DNA of 64,000 bases from Piscicola geometra (lineage: Eukaryota > Annelida > Clitellata > Hirudinida > Piscicolidae). How positions within the stretch are numbered: position 1 is the first letter of the stretch; every line of letters begins with the position of its first letter. The stretch spans positions 1 to 64,000 of the forward strand of contig CALSEQ010000033.1 of the NCBI GenBank assembly GCA_943735955.1, in the 5' to 3' direction. A program made the position numbers and the translations under genes. Shown piece by piece: positions 1 through 12,361 of the stretch. The notes beneath the pieces were generated by a model, which saw only the letters and a program-made list of their open reading frames with translations, was not told the DNA's origin and did not search any database.

Positions 1-3000
1 CACTTGCACCACTTTGCACCACTTTGCACCACCTGGCACCACTTTGCACCACTTTGCACCACTTTGCACCACTTTGCACCACCTGGCACCACTTGCACCA
101 CTTTGCACCACCTGGTACCACCTGGCACCACCTGGCACCACTTGCACCACTTTGCACCACTTTGCACCACCTGGCACTACCTGGCACCACTTTGCACCAC
201 CTGGCACCACTTGCACCACTTTGCACCACCTGGCACCACTTTGCACCACCTGGCACCACTTGCACCACTTTGCACCACCTGGCACCACTTGCACCACTTT
301 GCACCACCTGGCACCACTTTGCATCACCAGGTACCACCTGGCACCACTTGCACCACCTGGCACCACCTGGCACCACTTGCACCACTTTGCACCACCTTGC
401 ACCACCTGGCACCACCTGGCACCACTTGCACCACTTTGCACCACTTTGCACCACCTGGCACCACTTTGCACCACTTTGCACCACCTGGCACCACTTTGCA
501 CCACTTTGCACCACCTGGCACCACCTGGCACCACTTGCACCACTTTGCAATACCTGGCACCACTTTGCACCACCTGGCACCACTTTGCACCACCTGGCAC
601 CACTTTGCACCACCTGGCACCACCTGGCACCACTTGCACCACTTTGCACCACTTTGCACCACCTGGCACTACCTGGCACCACTTTGCACCACCTGGCACC
701 ACTTTGCACCACCAGGTACCACCTGGCACCACTTGCACCACCTGGCACCACCTGGCACCACTTGCACTACTTTGCACCACCTTGCACCACCTGGCACCAC
801 CTGGCACCACTTGCACCACTTTGCACCACTTTGCACCACCTGGCACCACTTTGCACCACTTTGCACCACTTTGCACCACTTTGCACCACCTGGCACCACT
901 TGCACCACTTTGCACCACCTGGCACCACCTGGCACCACCTGGCACCACTTGCACCACTTTGCACCACTTTGCACCACCTGGCACTACCTGGCACCATTTT
1001 GCACCACCTGGCACCACTTGCACCACTTTGCACCACCTGGCACCACTTTGCACCACTTTGCACCACCTGGCACCACTTGCACCACTTTGCACCACCTGGC
1101 ACCACTTGCACCACTTTGCACCACCTGGCACCACTTTGCATCACCAGGTACCACCTGGCACCACTTGCACCACCTGGCACCACCTGGCACCACTTGCACC
1201 ACTTTGCACCACCTTGCACCACCTGGCACCACCTGGCACCACTTGCACCACTTTGCACCACTTTGCACCACCTGGCACCACTTTGCACCACTTTGCACCA
1301 CCTGGCACCACTTTGCACCACTTTGCACCACCTGGCACCACCTGGCACCACTTGCACCACTTTGCAATACCTGGCACCACTTTGCACCACCTGGCACCAC
1401 TTTGCACCACCTGGCACCACTTTGCACCACCTGGCACCACTTTGCACCACTTTGCACCACCTGGCACCACTTTGCACCACCTAGCACCACCTGGCACCAC
1501 TTTGCACCACTTTGCACCACCTGGCACCACCTGGCACCACTTGCACCACTTCGCACCACTTTGCACCACCTGGCACCACTTTGCACCACCTGGCACCACT
1601 TTGCACCACTTTGCACCACCTGGCACCACTTTGCACCACCTGGCACCACTTTGCACCACTTTGCACCACTTTGCACCACTTTGCACCACCTGGCACCACC
1701 TGGCACCACTTGCACCACTTTGCACCACCTGGCACCACCTGGCACCACTTTGCACCACCTGGCACCACTTTGCACCACTTTGCACCACCTGGCACCACTT
1801 GCACCACTTTGCACCACCTGGCACTACTTGCACCACTTTGCACCACCTGGCACCACTTTGCATCACCAGGTACCACCTGGCACCACTTGCACCACCTGGC
1901 ACCATCTGGCACCACTTGCACCACTTCGCACCACTTTGCACCACCTGGCACCACTTTGCACCACCTGGCACCACTTTGCACCACTTTGCACCACCTGGCA
2001 CCACTTTGCACCACTTTGCACCACCTGGCACCACTTTGCACCACTTTGCACCACCTGGCACCACTTGCACCACTTTGCACCACTTTGCAATACCTGGCAC
2101 CACTTTGCACCACCTGGCACCACTTTGCACCACTTTGCACCACTTTGCACCACCTGGCACCACTTTGCACCACCTAGCACCACCTGGCACCACTTTGCAC
2201 CACTTTGCACCACCTGGCACCACCTGGCACCACCTGGCACCACCTGGCACCATTTGCACCACTTCGCACCACTTTGCACCACCTGGCACCACTTTGCACC
2301 ACCTGGCACCACTTTGCACTACTTTGCACCACCTGGCACCACCTGGCACCACCTGGCACCACTTTGCACCACTTTGCACCACCTGGCACCACCTGGCACC
2401 ACCTGGCACCACTTGCACCACTTTGCACCACCTGGCACCACTTTGCACCACCTGGCACCACCTGGCACCACTTGCACCACTTTGCACCACTTTGCACCAC
2501 CTGGCACTACCTGGCACCACTTTGCACCACTTTGCAATACCTGGCACCACTTTGCACCACCAGGCACCACTTTGCACCACTTTGCACCACTTTGCACCAC
2601 CTGGCACCACTTTGCACCACCTAGCACCACCTGGCACCACTTTGCACCACTTTGCACCACCTGGCACCACCTGGCACCACCTGGCACCACCTGGCACCAT
2701 TTGCACCACTTCGCACCACTTTGCACCACCTGGCACCACTTTGCACCACCTGGCACCACTTTGCACCACTTTGCACCACCTGGCACCACCTGGCACCACC
2801 TGGCACCACTTTGCACCACTTTGCACCACCTGGCACCACCTGGCACCACCTGGCACCACTTGCACCACTTTGCACCACCTGGCACCACTTTGCACCACCT
2901 GGCACCACCTGGCACCACTTGCACCACTTTGCACCACTTTGCACCACCTGGCACTACCTGGCACCACTTTGCACCACCTGGCACCACTTGCACCACTTTG

Positions 3001-3410
3001 CACCACCTGGCACCACTTTGCACCACCAGGTACCACCTGGCACCACTTGCACCACCTGGCACCACCTGGCACCACTTGCACCACTTTGCACCACCTTGCA
3101 CCACCTGGCACCACCTGGCACCACTTGCACCACTTTGCACCACTTAGCACCACCTGGCACCACTTTGCACCACTTTGCACCACTTTGCACCACTTTGCAC
3201 CACCTGGCACCACTTGCACCACTTTGCACCACCTGGCACCACCTGGCACCACCTGGCACCACTTGCACCACTTTGCACCACTTTGCACCACCTGGCACTA
3301 CCTGGCACCACTTTGCACCACCTGGCACCACTTGCACCACTTTGCACCACCTGGCACCACTTTGCACCACTTTGCACCACCTGGCACCACTTGCACCACT
3401 TTGCACCACC
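1..3410. repeat. S1 satellite block, left end
   Basis: This is array sequence of subfamily S1, marked by GGTACC-containing dyads (GGTACC at 330, 715, 1,147, 1,869 and 3,029) and by ACCTAGCACC units, for example at about 1,484, 2,177 and 2,624. Two other parts of the window repeat it. Bases 1-2,180 match about 20,875-23,061, with an offset of 20,884 bp over most of its length and 10 bp less at the extreme left. Bases 1,481-3,410 match 9,810-11,729, with an offset of 8,329 bp that drops to 8,319 bp after loss of one 10-bp B unit near 2,690/11,020. The match to 20.9 kb reaches base 1, so the ancestral repeat continues left of the window. A rare TAG variant (ACTTAGCACC) at 3,145 recurs at 11,464. 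Confidence 0.85.
327..341. repeat. Dyad CCAGGTACCACCTGG (representative S1 site)
   Basis: CCAGGT and ACCTGG are perfect reverse complements separated by three bases, with GGTACC nested inside. Most of the array has no self-complementary stretch, so these sites are among the few places where a short hairpin or a dimeric protein site could form. Other S1 sites, by start of GGTACC, are 715, 1,147, 1,869, 3,029, 3,461, 4,529, 5,251, 5,974, 6,396, 6,562, 7,630, 8,352, 12,848, 13,570, 16,394, 19,218, 20,069, 21,214, 22,031, 25,027, 33,066 and 45,978. In S2/S3 the site reads CCAGGCACCACCTGG, which keeps a 5-bp stem. Confidence 0.7.
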
Positions 3411-6400
3411 TGGCACCACTTGCACCACTTTGCACCACCTGGCATCACTTTGCATCACCAGGTACCACCTGGCACCACTTGCACCACCTGGCACCACCTG
3501 GCACCACTTGCACCACTTTGCACCACCTTGCACCACCTGGCACCACCTGGCACCACTTGCACCACTTTGCACCACTTTGCACCACCTGGCACCACTTTGC
3601 ACCACTTTGCACCACCTGGCACCACTTTGCACCACTTTGCACCACCTGGCACCACCTGGCACCACTTGCACCACTTTGCAATACCTGGCACCACTTTGCA
3701 CCACCTGGCACTACTTTGCACCACCTGGCACCACTTTGCACCACCTGGCACCACTTTGCACCACCTGGCACCACTTTGCACCACCTAGCACCACCTGGCA
3801 CCACTTTGCACCACTTTGCACCACCTGGCACCACCTGGCACCACTTGCACCACTTCGCACCACTTTGCACCACCTGGCACCACTTTGCACCACCTGGCAC
3901 CACTTTGCACCACTTTGCACCACCTGGCACCACCTGGCACCACTTGCACCACTTTGCAATACCTGGCACCACTTTGCATCACCTGGCACCACTTTGCACC
4001 ACCTGGCACCACTTTGCACCACCTGGCACCACTTTGCACCACCTAGCACCACCTGGCACCACTTTGCACCACTTTGCACCACCTGGCACCACCTGGCACC
4101 ACTTGCACCACTTCGCACCACTTTGCACCACCTGGCACCACTTTGCACCACCTGGCACCACTTTGCACCACTTTGCACCACCTGGCACCACTTTGCACCA
4201 CCTGGCACCACCTGGCACCACTTTGCACCACTTTGCACCACTTTGCACCACTTTGCACCACCTGGCACCACCTGCCACCACTTGCACCACTTTGCACCAC
4301 CTGGCACCACCTGGCACCACTTTGCACCACCTGGCACCACCTGGCACCACTTTGCACCACCTGGCACCACCTGGCACCACTTGCACCACTTTGCACCACC
4401 TGGCACCACCTGGCACCACTTGCACCACTTTGCACCACTTTGCACCACCTGGCACCACTTGCACCACTTTGCACCACCTGGCACCACTTGCACCACTTTG
4501 CACCACCTGGCACCACTTTGCATCACCAGGTACCACCTGGCACCACTTGCACCACCTGGCACCACCTGGCACCACTAGCACCACTTTGCACCACCTTGCA
4601 CCACCTGGCACCACCTGGCACCACTTGCACCACTTTGCACCACTTTGCACCACCTGGCACCACTTTGCACCACTTTGCACCACCTGGCACCACTTTGCAC
4701 CACTTTGCACCACCTGGCACCACTTGCACCACTTTGCAATACCTGGCACCACTTTGCACCACCTGGCACCACTTTGCACCACCTGGCACCACTTTGCACC
4801 ACCTGGCACCACTTTGCACCACTTTGCACCACCTGGCACCACTTTGCACCACCTAGCACCACCTGGCACCACTTTGCACCACTTTGCACCACCTGGCACC
4901 ACCTGGCACCACTTGCACCACTTCGCACCACTTTGCACCACCTGGCACCACTTTGCACCACCTGGCACCACTTTGCACCACTTTGCACCACCTGGCACCA
5001 CTTTGCACCACCTGGCACCACCTGGCACCACTTTGCACCACTTTGCACCACTTTGCACCACTTTGCACCACCTGGCACCACCTGGCACCACTTGCACCAC
5101 TTTGCACCACCTGGCACCACCTGGCACCACTTTGCACCACCTGGCACCACTTTGCACCACTTTGCACCACCTGGCACCACTTGCACCACTTTGCACCACC
5201 TGGCACTACTTGCACCACTTTGCACCACCTGGCACCACTTTGCATCACCAGGTACCACCTGGCACCACTTGCACCACCTGGCACCACCTGGCACCACTTG
5301 CACCACTTCGCACCACTTTGCACCACCTGGCACCACTTTGCACCACCTGGCACCACTTTGCACCACTTTGCACCACCTGGCACCACTTTGCACCACTTTG
5401 CACCACCTGGCACCACTTTGCACCACTTTGCACCACCTGGCACCACTTGCACCACTTTGCACCACTTTGCAATACCTGGCACCACTTTGCACCACCTGGC
5501 ACCACTTTGCACCACTTTGCACCACTTTGCACCACCTGGCACCACTTTGCACCACCTAGCACCACCTGGCACCACTTTGCCCTACTTTGCACCACCTGGC
5601 ACCACCTGGCACCACCTGGCACCACCTGGCACCACCTGGCACCACTTGCACCACTTCGCACCACTTTGCACCACCTGGCACCACTTTGCACCACCTGGCA
5701 CCACTTTGCACCACTTTGCACTACCTGGCACCACCTGGCACCACCTGGCACCACTTTGCACCACTTTGCACCACCTGGCACCACCTGGCACCACCTGGCA
5801 CCACTTGCACCACTTTGCACCACCTGGCACCACTTTGCACCACCTGGCACCACCTGGCACCACTTGCACCACTTTGCACCACTTTGCACCACCCGGCACT
5901 ACCTGGCACCACTTTGCACCACCTGGCACCACTTGCACCACTTTGCACCACCTGGCACCACTTTGCACCACCAGGTACCACCTGGCACCACTTGCACCAC
6001 CTGGCACCACTTGCACCACTTTGCACCACCTTGCACCACCTGGCACCACCTGGCACCACTTGCACCACTTTGCACCACTTTGCACCACCTGGCACCACTT
6101 TGCACCACTTTGCACCACTTTGCACCACTTTGCACCACCTGGCACCACTTGCACCACTTTGCACCACCTGGTACCACCTGGCACCACCTGGCACCACTTG
6201 CACCACTTTGCACCACTTTGCACCACCTGGCACTACCTGGCACCACTTTGCACCACCTGGCACCACTTGCACCACTTTGCACCACCTGGCACCACTTTGC
6301 ACCACTTTGCACCACCTGGCACCACTTGCACCACTTTGCACCACCTGGCACCACTTGCACCACTTTGCACCACCTGGCACCACTTTGCATCACCAGGTAC

Positions 6401-6510
6401 CACCTGGCACCACTTGCACCACCTGGCACCACCTGGCACCACTTGCACCACTTTGCACCACCTTGCACCACCTGGCACCACTTGCACCACTTTGCACCAC
6501 TTTGCACCAC
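3410..6510. repeat. Higher-order repeat copy 1, 3,101-bp period
   Basis: The order of A, B and C units and their point variants here is repeated at +3,101 bp. Checks by position: GGTACC at 3,461, 4,529 and 5,251 recurs at 6,562, 7,630 and 8,352, and the private variant CCCTAC at 5,580 recurs at 8,681. The left limit is where the unit order stops matching, near 3,408 against 6,509. It contains the string of S1 variants used to recognise the 2.8-3.1 kb HOR elsewhere, including GCAATACC, GCATCACCTGG, CCTAGC and CCTGCCACC. A third, diverged copy lies at +8,319 bp. Confidence 0.88.
5580..5585. other. Private HOR marker CCCTAC, site 1
   Basis: The string TTTGCCCTACTTTGC replaces TTTGCACCACTTTGC. 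I found it at four places only: here, 8,681, 13,899 and 16,723. The spacings of 3,101, 5,218 and 2,824 bp equal the HOR offsets, so all four descend from one mutation. Confidence 0.85.
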
Positions 6511-9500
6511 CTGGCACCACTTGCACCACTTTGCACCACCTGGCATCACTTTGCATCACCAGGTACCACCTGGCACCACTTGCACCACCTGGCACCACCT
6601 GGCACCACTTGCACCACTTTGCACCACCTTGCACCACCTGGCACCACCTGGCACCACTTGCACCACTTTGCACCACTTTGCACCACCTGGCACCACTTTG
6701 CACCACTTTGCACCACCTGGCACCACTTTGCACCACTTTGCACCACCTGGCACCACCTGGCACCACTTGCACCACTTTGCAATACCTGGCACCACTTTGC
6801 ACCACCTGGCACTACTTTGCACCACCTGGCACCACTTTGCACCACCTGGCACCACTTTGCACCACCTGGCACCACTTTGCACCACCTAGCACCACCTGGC
6901 ACCACTTTGCACCACTTTGCACCACCTGGCACCACCTGGCACCACTTGCACCACTTCGCACCACTTTGCACCACCTGGCACCACTTTGCACCACCTGGCA
7001 CCACTTTGCACCACTTTGCACCACCTGGCACCACCTGGCACCACTTGCACCACTTTGCAATACCTGGCACCACTTTGCATCACCTGGCACCACTTTGCAC
7101 CACCTGGCACCACTTTGCACCACCTGGCACCACTTTGCACCACCTAGCACCACCTGGCACCACTTTGCACCACTTTGCACCACCTGGCACCACCTGGCAC
7201 CACTTGCACCACTTCGCACCACTTTGCACCACCTGGCACCACTTTGCACCACCTGGCACCACTTTGCACCACTTTGCACCACCTGGCACCACTTTGCACC
7301 ACCTGGCACCACCTGGCACCACTTTGCACCACTTTGCACCACTTTGCACCACTTTGCACCACCTGGCACCACCTGCCACCACTTGCACCACTTTGCACCA
7401 CCTGGCACCACCTGGCACCACTTTGCACCACCTGGCACCACCTGGCACCACTTTGCACCACCTGGCACCACCTGGCACCACTTGCACCACTTTGCACCAC
7501 CTGGCACCACCTGGCACCACTTGCACCACTTTGCACCACTTTGCACCACCTGGCACCACTTGCACCACTTTGCACCACCTGGCACCACTTGCACCACTTT
7601 GCACCACCTGGCACCACTTTGCATCACCAGGTACCACCTGGCACCACTTGCACCACCTGGCACCACCTGGCACCACTAGCACCACTTTGCACCACCTTGC
7701 ACCACCTGGCACCACCTGGCACCACTTGCACCACTTTGCACCACTTTGCACCACCTGGCACCACTTTGCACCACTTTGCACCACCTGGCACCACTTTGCA
7801 CCACTTTGCACCACCTGGCACCACTTGCACCACTTTGCAATACCTGGCACCACTTTGCACCACCTGGCACCACTTTGCACCACCTGGCACCACTTTGCAC
7901 CACCTGGCACCACTTTGCACCACTTTGCACCACCTGGCACCACTTTGCACCACCTAGCACCACCTGGCACCACTTTGCACCACTTTGCACCACCTGGCAC
8001 CACCTGGCACCACTTGCACCACTTCGCACCACTTTGCACCACCTGGCACCACTTTGCACCACCTGGCACCACTTTGCACCACTTTGCACCACCTGGCACC
8101 ACTTTGCACCACCTGGCACCACCTGGCACCACTTTGCACCACTTTGCACCACTTTGCACCACTTTGCACCACCTGGCACCACCTGGCACCACTTGCACCA
8201 CTTTGCACCACCTGGCACCACCTGGCACCACTTTGCACCACCTGGCACCACTTTGCACCACTTTGCACCACCTGGCACCACTTGCACCACTTTGCACCAC
8301 CTGGCACTACTTGCACCACTTTGCACCACCTGGCACCACTTTGCATCACCAGGTACCACCTGGCACCACTTGCACCACCTGGCACCACCTGGCACCACTT
8401 GCACCACTTCGCACCACTTTGCACCACCTGGCACCACTTTGCACCACCTGGCACCACTTTGCACCACTTTGCACCACCTGGCACCACTTTGCACCACTTT
8501 GCACCACCTGGCACCACTTTGCACCACTTTGCACCACCTGGCACCACTTGCACCACTTTGCACCACTTTGCAATACCTGGCACCACTTTGCACCACCTGG
8601 CACCACTTTGCACCACTTTGCACCACTTTGCACCACCTGGCACCACTTTGCACCACCTAGCACCACCTGGCACCACTTTGCCCTACTTTGCACCACCTGG
8701 CACCACCTGGCACCACCTGGCACCACCTGGCACCACCTGGCACCACTTGCACCACTTCGCACCACTTTGCACCACCTGGCACCACTTTGCACCACCTGGC
8801 ACCACTTTGCACCACTTTGCACTACCTGGCACCACCTGGCACCACCTGGCACCACTTTGCACCACTTTGCACCACCTGGCACCACCTGGCACCACCTGGC
8901 ACCACTTGCACCACTTTGCACCACCTGGCACCACTTTGCACCACCTGGCACCACCTGGCACCACTTGCACCACTTTGCACCACTTTGCACCACCCGGCAC
9001 TACCTGGCACCACTTTGCACCACCTGGCACCACTTGCACCACTTTGCACCACCTGGCACCACTTTGCACCACCAGGTACCACCTGGCACCACTTGCACCA
9101 CCTGGCACCACTTGCACCACTTTGCACCACCTTGCACCACCTGGCACCACCTGGCACCACTTGCACCACTTTGCACCACTTTGCACCACCTGGCACCACT
9201 TTGCACCACTTTGCACCACTTTGCACCACTTTGCACCACCTGGCACCACTTGCACCACTTTGCACCACCTGGTACCACCTGGCACCACCTGGCACCACTT
9301 GCACCACTTTGCACCACTTTGCACCACCTGGCACTACCTGGCACCACTTTGCACCACCTGGCACCACTTGCACCACTTTGCACCACCTGGCACCACTTTG
9401 CACCACTTTGCACCACCTGGCACCACTTGCACCACTTTGCACCACCTGGCACCACTTGCACCACTTTGCACCACCTGGCACCACTTTGCATCACCAGGTA

Positions 9501-9645
9501 CCACCTGGCACCACTTGCACCACCTGGCACCACCTGGCACCACTTGCACCACTTTGCACCACCTTGCACCACCTGGCACCACTTGCACCACTTTGCACCA
9601 CTTTGCACCACCTGGCACCACTTGCACCACTTTGCACCACCTGGC
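6511..9645. repeat. Higher-order repeat copy 2, 3,101-bp period
   Basis: This is a near-identical tandem copy of 3,410-6,510, displaced by 3,101 bp. It carries the same rare variants in the same order, including GCCCTAC at 8,680 and CCCGGCAC near 8,993. Matching ends near 9,645, where copy 1 has GCATCACT and this copy has the ordinary GCACCACT. Beyond that point the two unit orders differ. The closeness of the copies suggests a recent unequal exchange or amplification. Confidence 0.87.
8681..8686. other. Private HOR marker CCCTAC, site 2
   Basis: Lies 3,101 bp after site 1, inside the second copy of the 3.1-kb HOR. Confidence 0.85.
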
Positions 9646-12361
9646 ACCACTTGCACCACTTTGCACCACTTTGCACCACCTGGCACTACCTGGCACCACT
9701 TTGCACCACTTTGCACCACCTGGCACCACTTTGCACCACCTGGCACCACTTTGCACCACCTGGCACCACTTTGCACCACTTTGCACCACCTGGCACCACT
9801 TTGCACCACCTAGCACCACCTGGCACCACTTTGCACCACTTTGCACCACCTGGCACCACCTGGCACCACTTGCACCACTTCGCACCACTTTGCACCACCT
9901 GGCACCACTTTGCACCACCTGGCACCACTTTGCACCACTTTGCACCACCTGGCACCACTTTGCACCACCTGGCACCACTTTGCACCACTTTGCACCACTT
10001 TGCACCACTTTGCACCACCTGGCACCACCTGGCACCACTTGCACCACTTTGCACCACCTGGCACCACCTGGCACCACTTTGCACCACCTGGCACCACTTT
10101 GCACCACTTTGCACCACCTGGCACCACTTGCACCACTTTGCACCACCTGGCACTACTTGCACCACTTTGCACCACCTGGCACCACTTTGCATCACCAGGT
10201 ACCACCTGGCACCACTTGCACCACCTGGCACCACCTGGCACCACTTGCACCACTTCGCACCACTTTGCACCACCTGGCACCACTTTGCACCACCTGGCAC
10301 CACTTTGCACCACTTTGCACCACCTGGCACCACTTTGCACCACTTTGCACCACCTGGCACCACTTTGCACCACTTTGCACCACCTGGCACCACTTGCACC
10401 ACTTTGCACCACTTTGCAATACCTGGCACCACTTTGCACCACCTGGCACCACTTTGCACCACTTTGCACCACTTTGCACCACCTGGCACCACTTTGCACC
10501 ACCTAGCACCACCTGGCACCACTTTGCACCACTTTGCACCACCTGGCACCACCTGGCACCACCTGGCACCACCTGGCACCATTTGCACCACTTCGCACCA
10601 CTTTGCACCACCTGGCACCACTTTGCACCACCTGGCACCACTTTGCACCACTTTGCACCACCTGGCACCACCTGGCACCACCTGGCACCACTTTGCACCA
10701 CTTTGCACCACCTGGCACCACCTGGCACCACCTGGCACCACTTGCACCACTTTGCACCACCTGGCACCACTTTGCACCACCTGGCACCACCTGGCACCAC
10801 TTGCACCACTTTGCACCACTTTGCACCACCTGGCACTACCTGGCACCACTTTGCACCACTTTGCAATACCTGGCACCACTTTGCACCACCAGGCACCACT
10901 TTGCACCACTTTGCACCACTTTGCACCACCTGGCACCACTTTGCACCACCTAGCACCACCTGGCACCACTTTGCACCACTTTGCACCACCTGGCACCACC
11001 TGGCACCACCTGGCACCATTTGCACCACTTCGCACCACTTTGCACCACCTGGCACCACTTTGCACCACCTGGCACCACTTTGCACCACTTTGCACCACCT
11101 GGCACCACCTGGCACCACCTGGCACCACTTTGCACCACTTTGCACCACCTGGCACCACCTGGCACCACCTGGCACCACTTGCACCACTTTGCACCACCTG
11201 GCACCACTTTGCACCACCTGGCACCACCTGGCACCACTTGCACCACTTTGCACCACTTTGCACCACCTGGCACTACCTGGCACCACTTTGCACCACCTGG
11301 CACCACTTGCACCACTTTGCACCACCTGGCACCACTTTGCACCACCAGGTACCACCTGGCACCACTTGCACCACCTGGCACCACCTGGCACCACTTGCAC
11401 CACTTTGCACCACCTTGCACCACCTGGCACCACCTGGCACCACTTGCACCACTTTGCACCACTTAGCACCACCTGGCACCACTTTGCACCACTTTGCACC
11501 ACTTTGCACCACTTTGCACCACCTGGCACCACTTGCACCACTTTGCACCACCTGGCACCACCTGGCACCACCTGGCACCACTTGCACCACTTTGCACCAC
11601 TTTGCACCACCTGGCACTACCTGGCACCACTTTGCACCACCTGGCACCACTTGCACCACTTTGCACCACCTGGCACCACTTTGCACCACTTTGCACCACC
11701 TGGCACCACTTGCACCACTTTGCACCACCTGGCACCACTTGCACCACTTTGCACCACCTGGCATCACTTTGCATCACCAGGTACCACCTGGCACCACTTG
11801 CACCACCTGGCACCACCTGGCACCACTTGCACCACTTTGCACCACCTTGCACCACCTGGCACCACCTGGCACCACTTGCACCACTTTGCACCACTTTGCA
11901 CCACCTGGCACCACTTTGCACCACTTTGCACCACCTGGCACCACTTTGCACCACTTTGCACCACCTGGCACCACCTGGCACCACTTGCACCACTTTGCAA
12001 TACCTGGCACCACTTTGCACCACCTGGCACCACTTTGCACCACCTGGCACCACTTTGCACCACCTGGCACCACTTTGCACCACCTGGCACCACTTTGCAC
12101 CACCTAGCACCACCTGGCACCACTTTGCACCACTTTGCACCACCTGGCACCACCTGGCACCACTTTGCACCACCTGGCACCACCTGGCACCACTTTGCAC
12201 CACCTGGCACCACCTGGCACCACTTGCACCACTTTGCACCACCTGGCACCACCTGGCACCACTTGCACCACTTTGCAATACCTGGCACCACTTTGCATCA
12301 CCTGGCACCACTTTGCACCACCTGGCACCACTTTGCACCACCTGGCACCACTTTGCACCAC
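9646..12361. repeat. S1 block paralogous to 1,481-4,042
   Basis: From 9,810 the unit order follows 1,481 onward, with an offset of 8,329 bp and then 8,319 bp after one B unit is lost. The ACTTAGCACC variant at 11,464 corresponds to that at 3,145. One interval, about 12,161-12,250, does not match its counterpart at 3,842-3,931 although the total length is unchanged. There the string with ACTTCGCACC is replaced by a B-B-A string like that near 4,290-4,380. Bases 9,646-9,810 form a short junction segment whose unit order I did not place. Confidence 0.78.
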
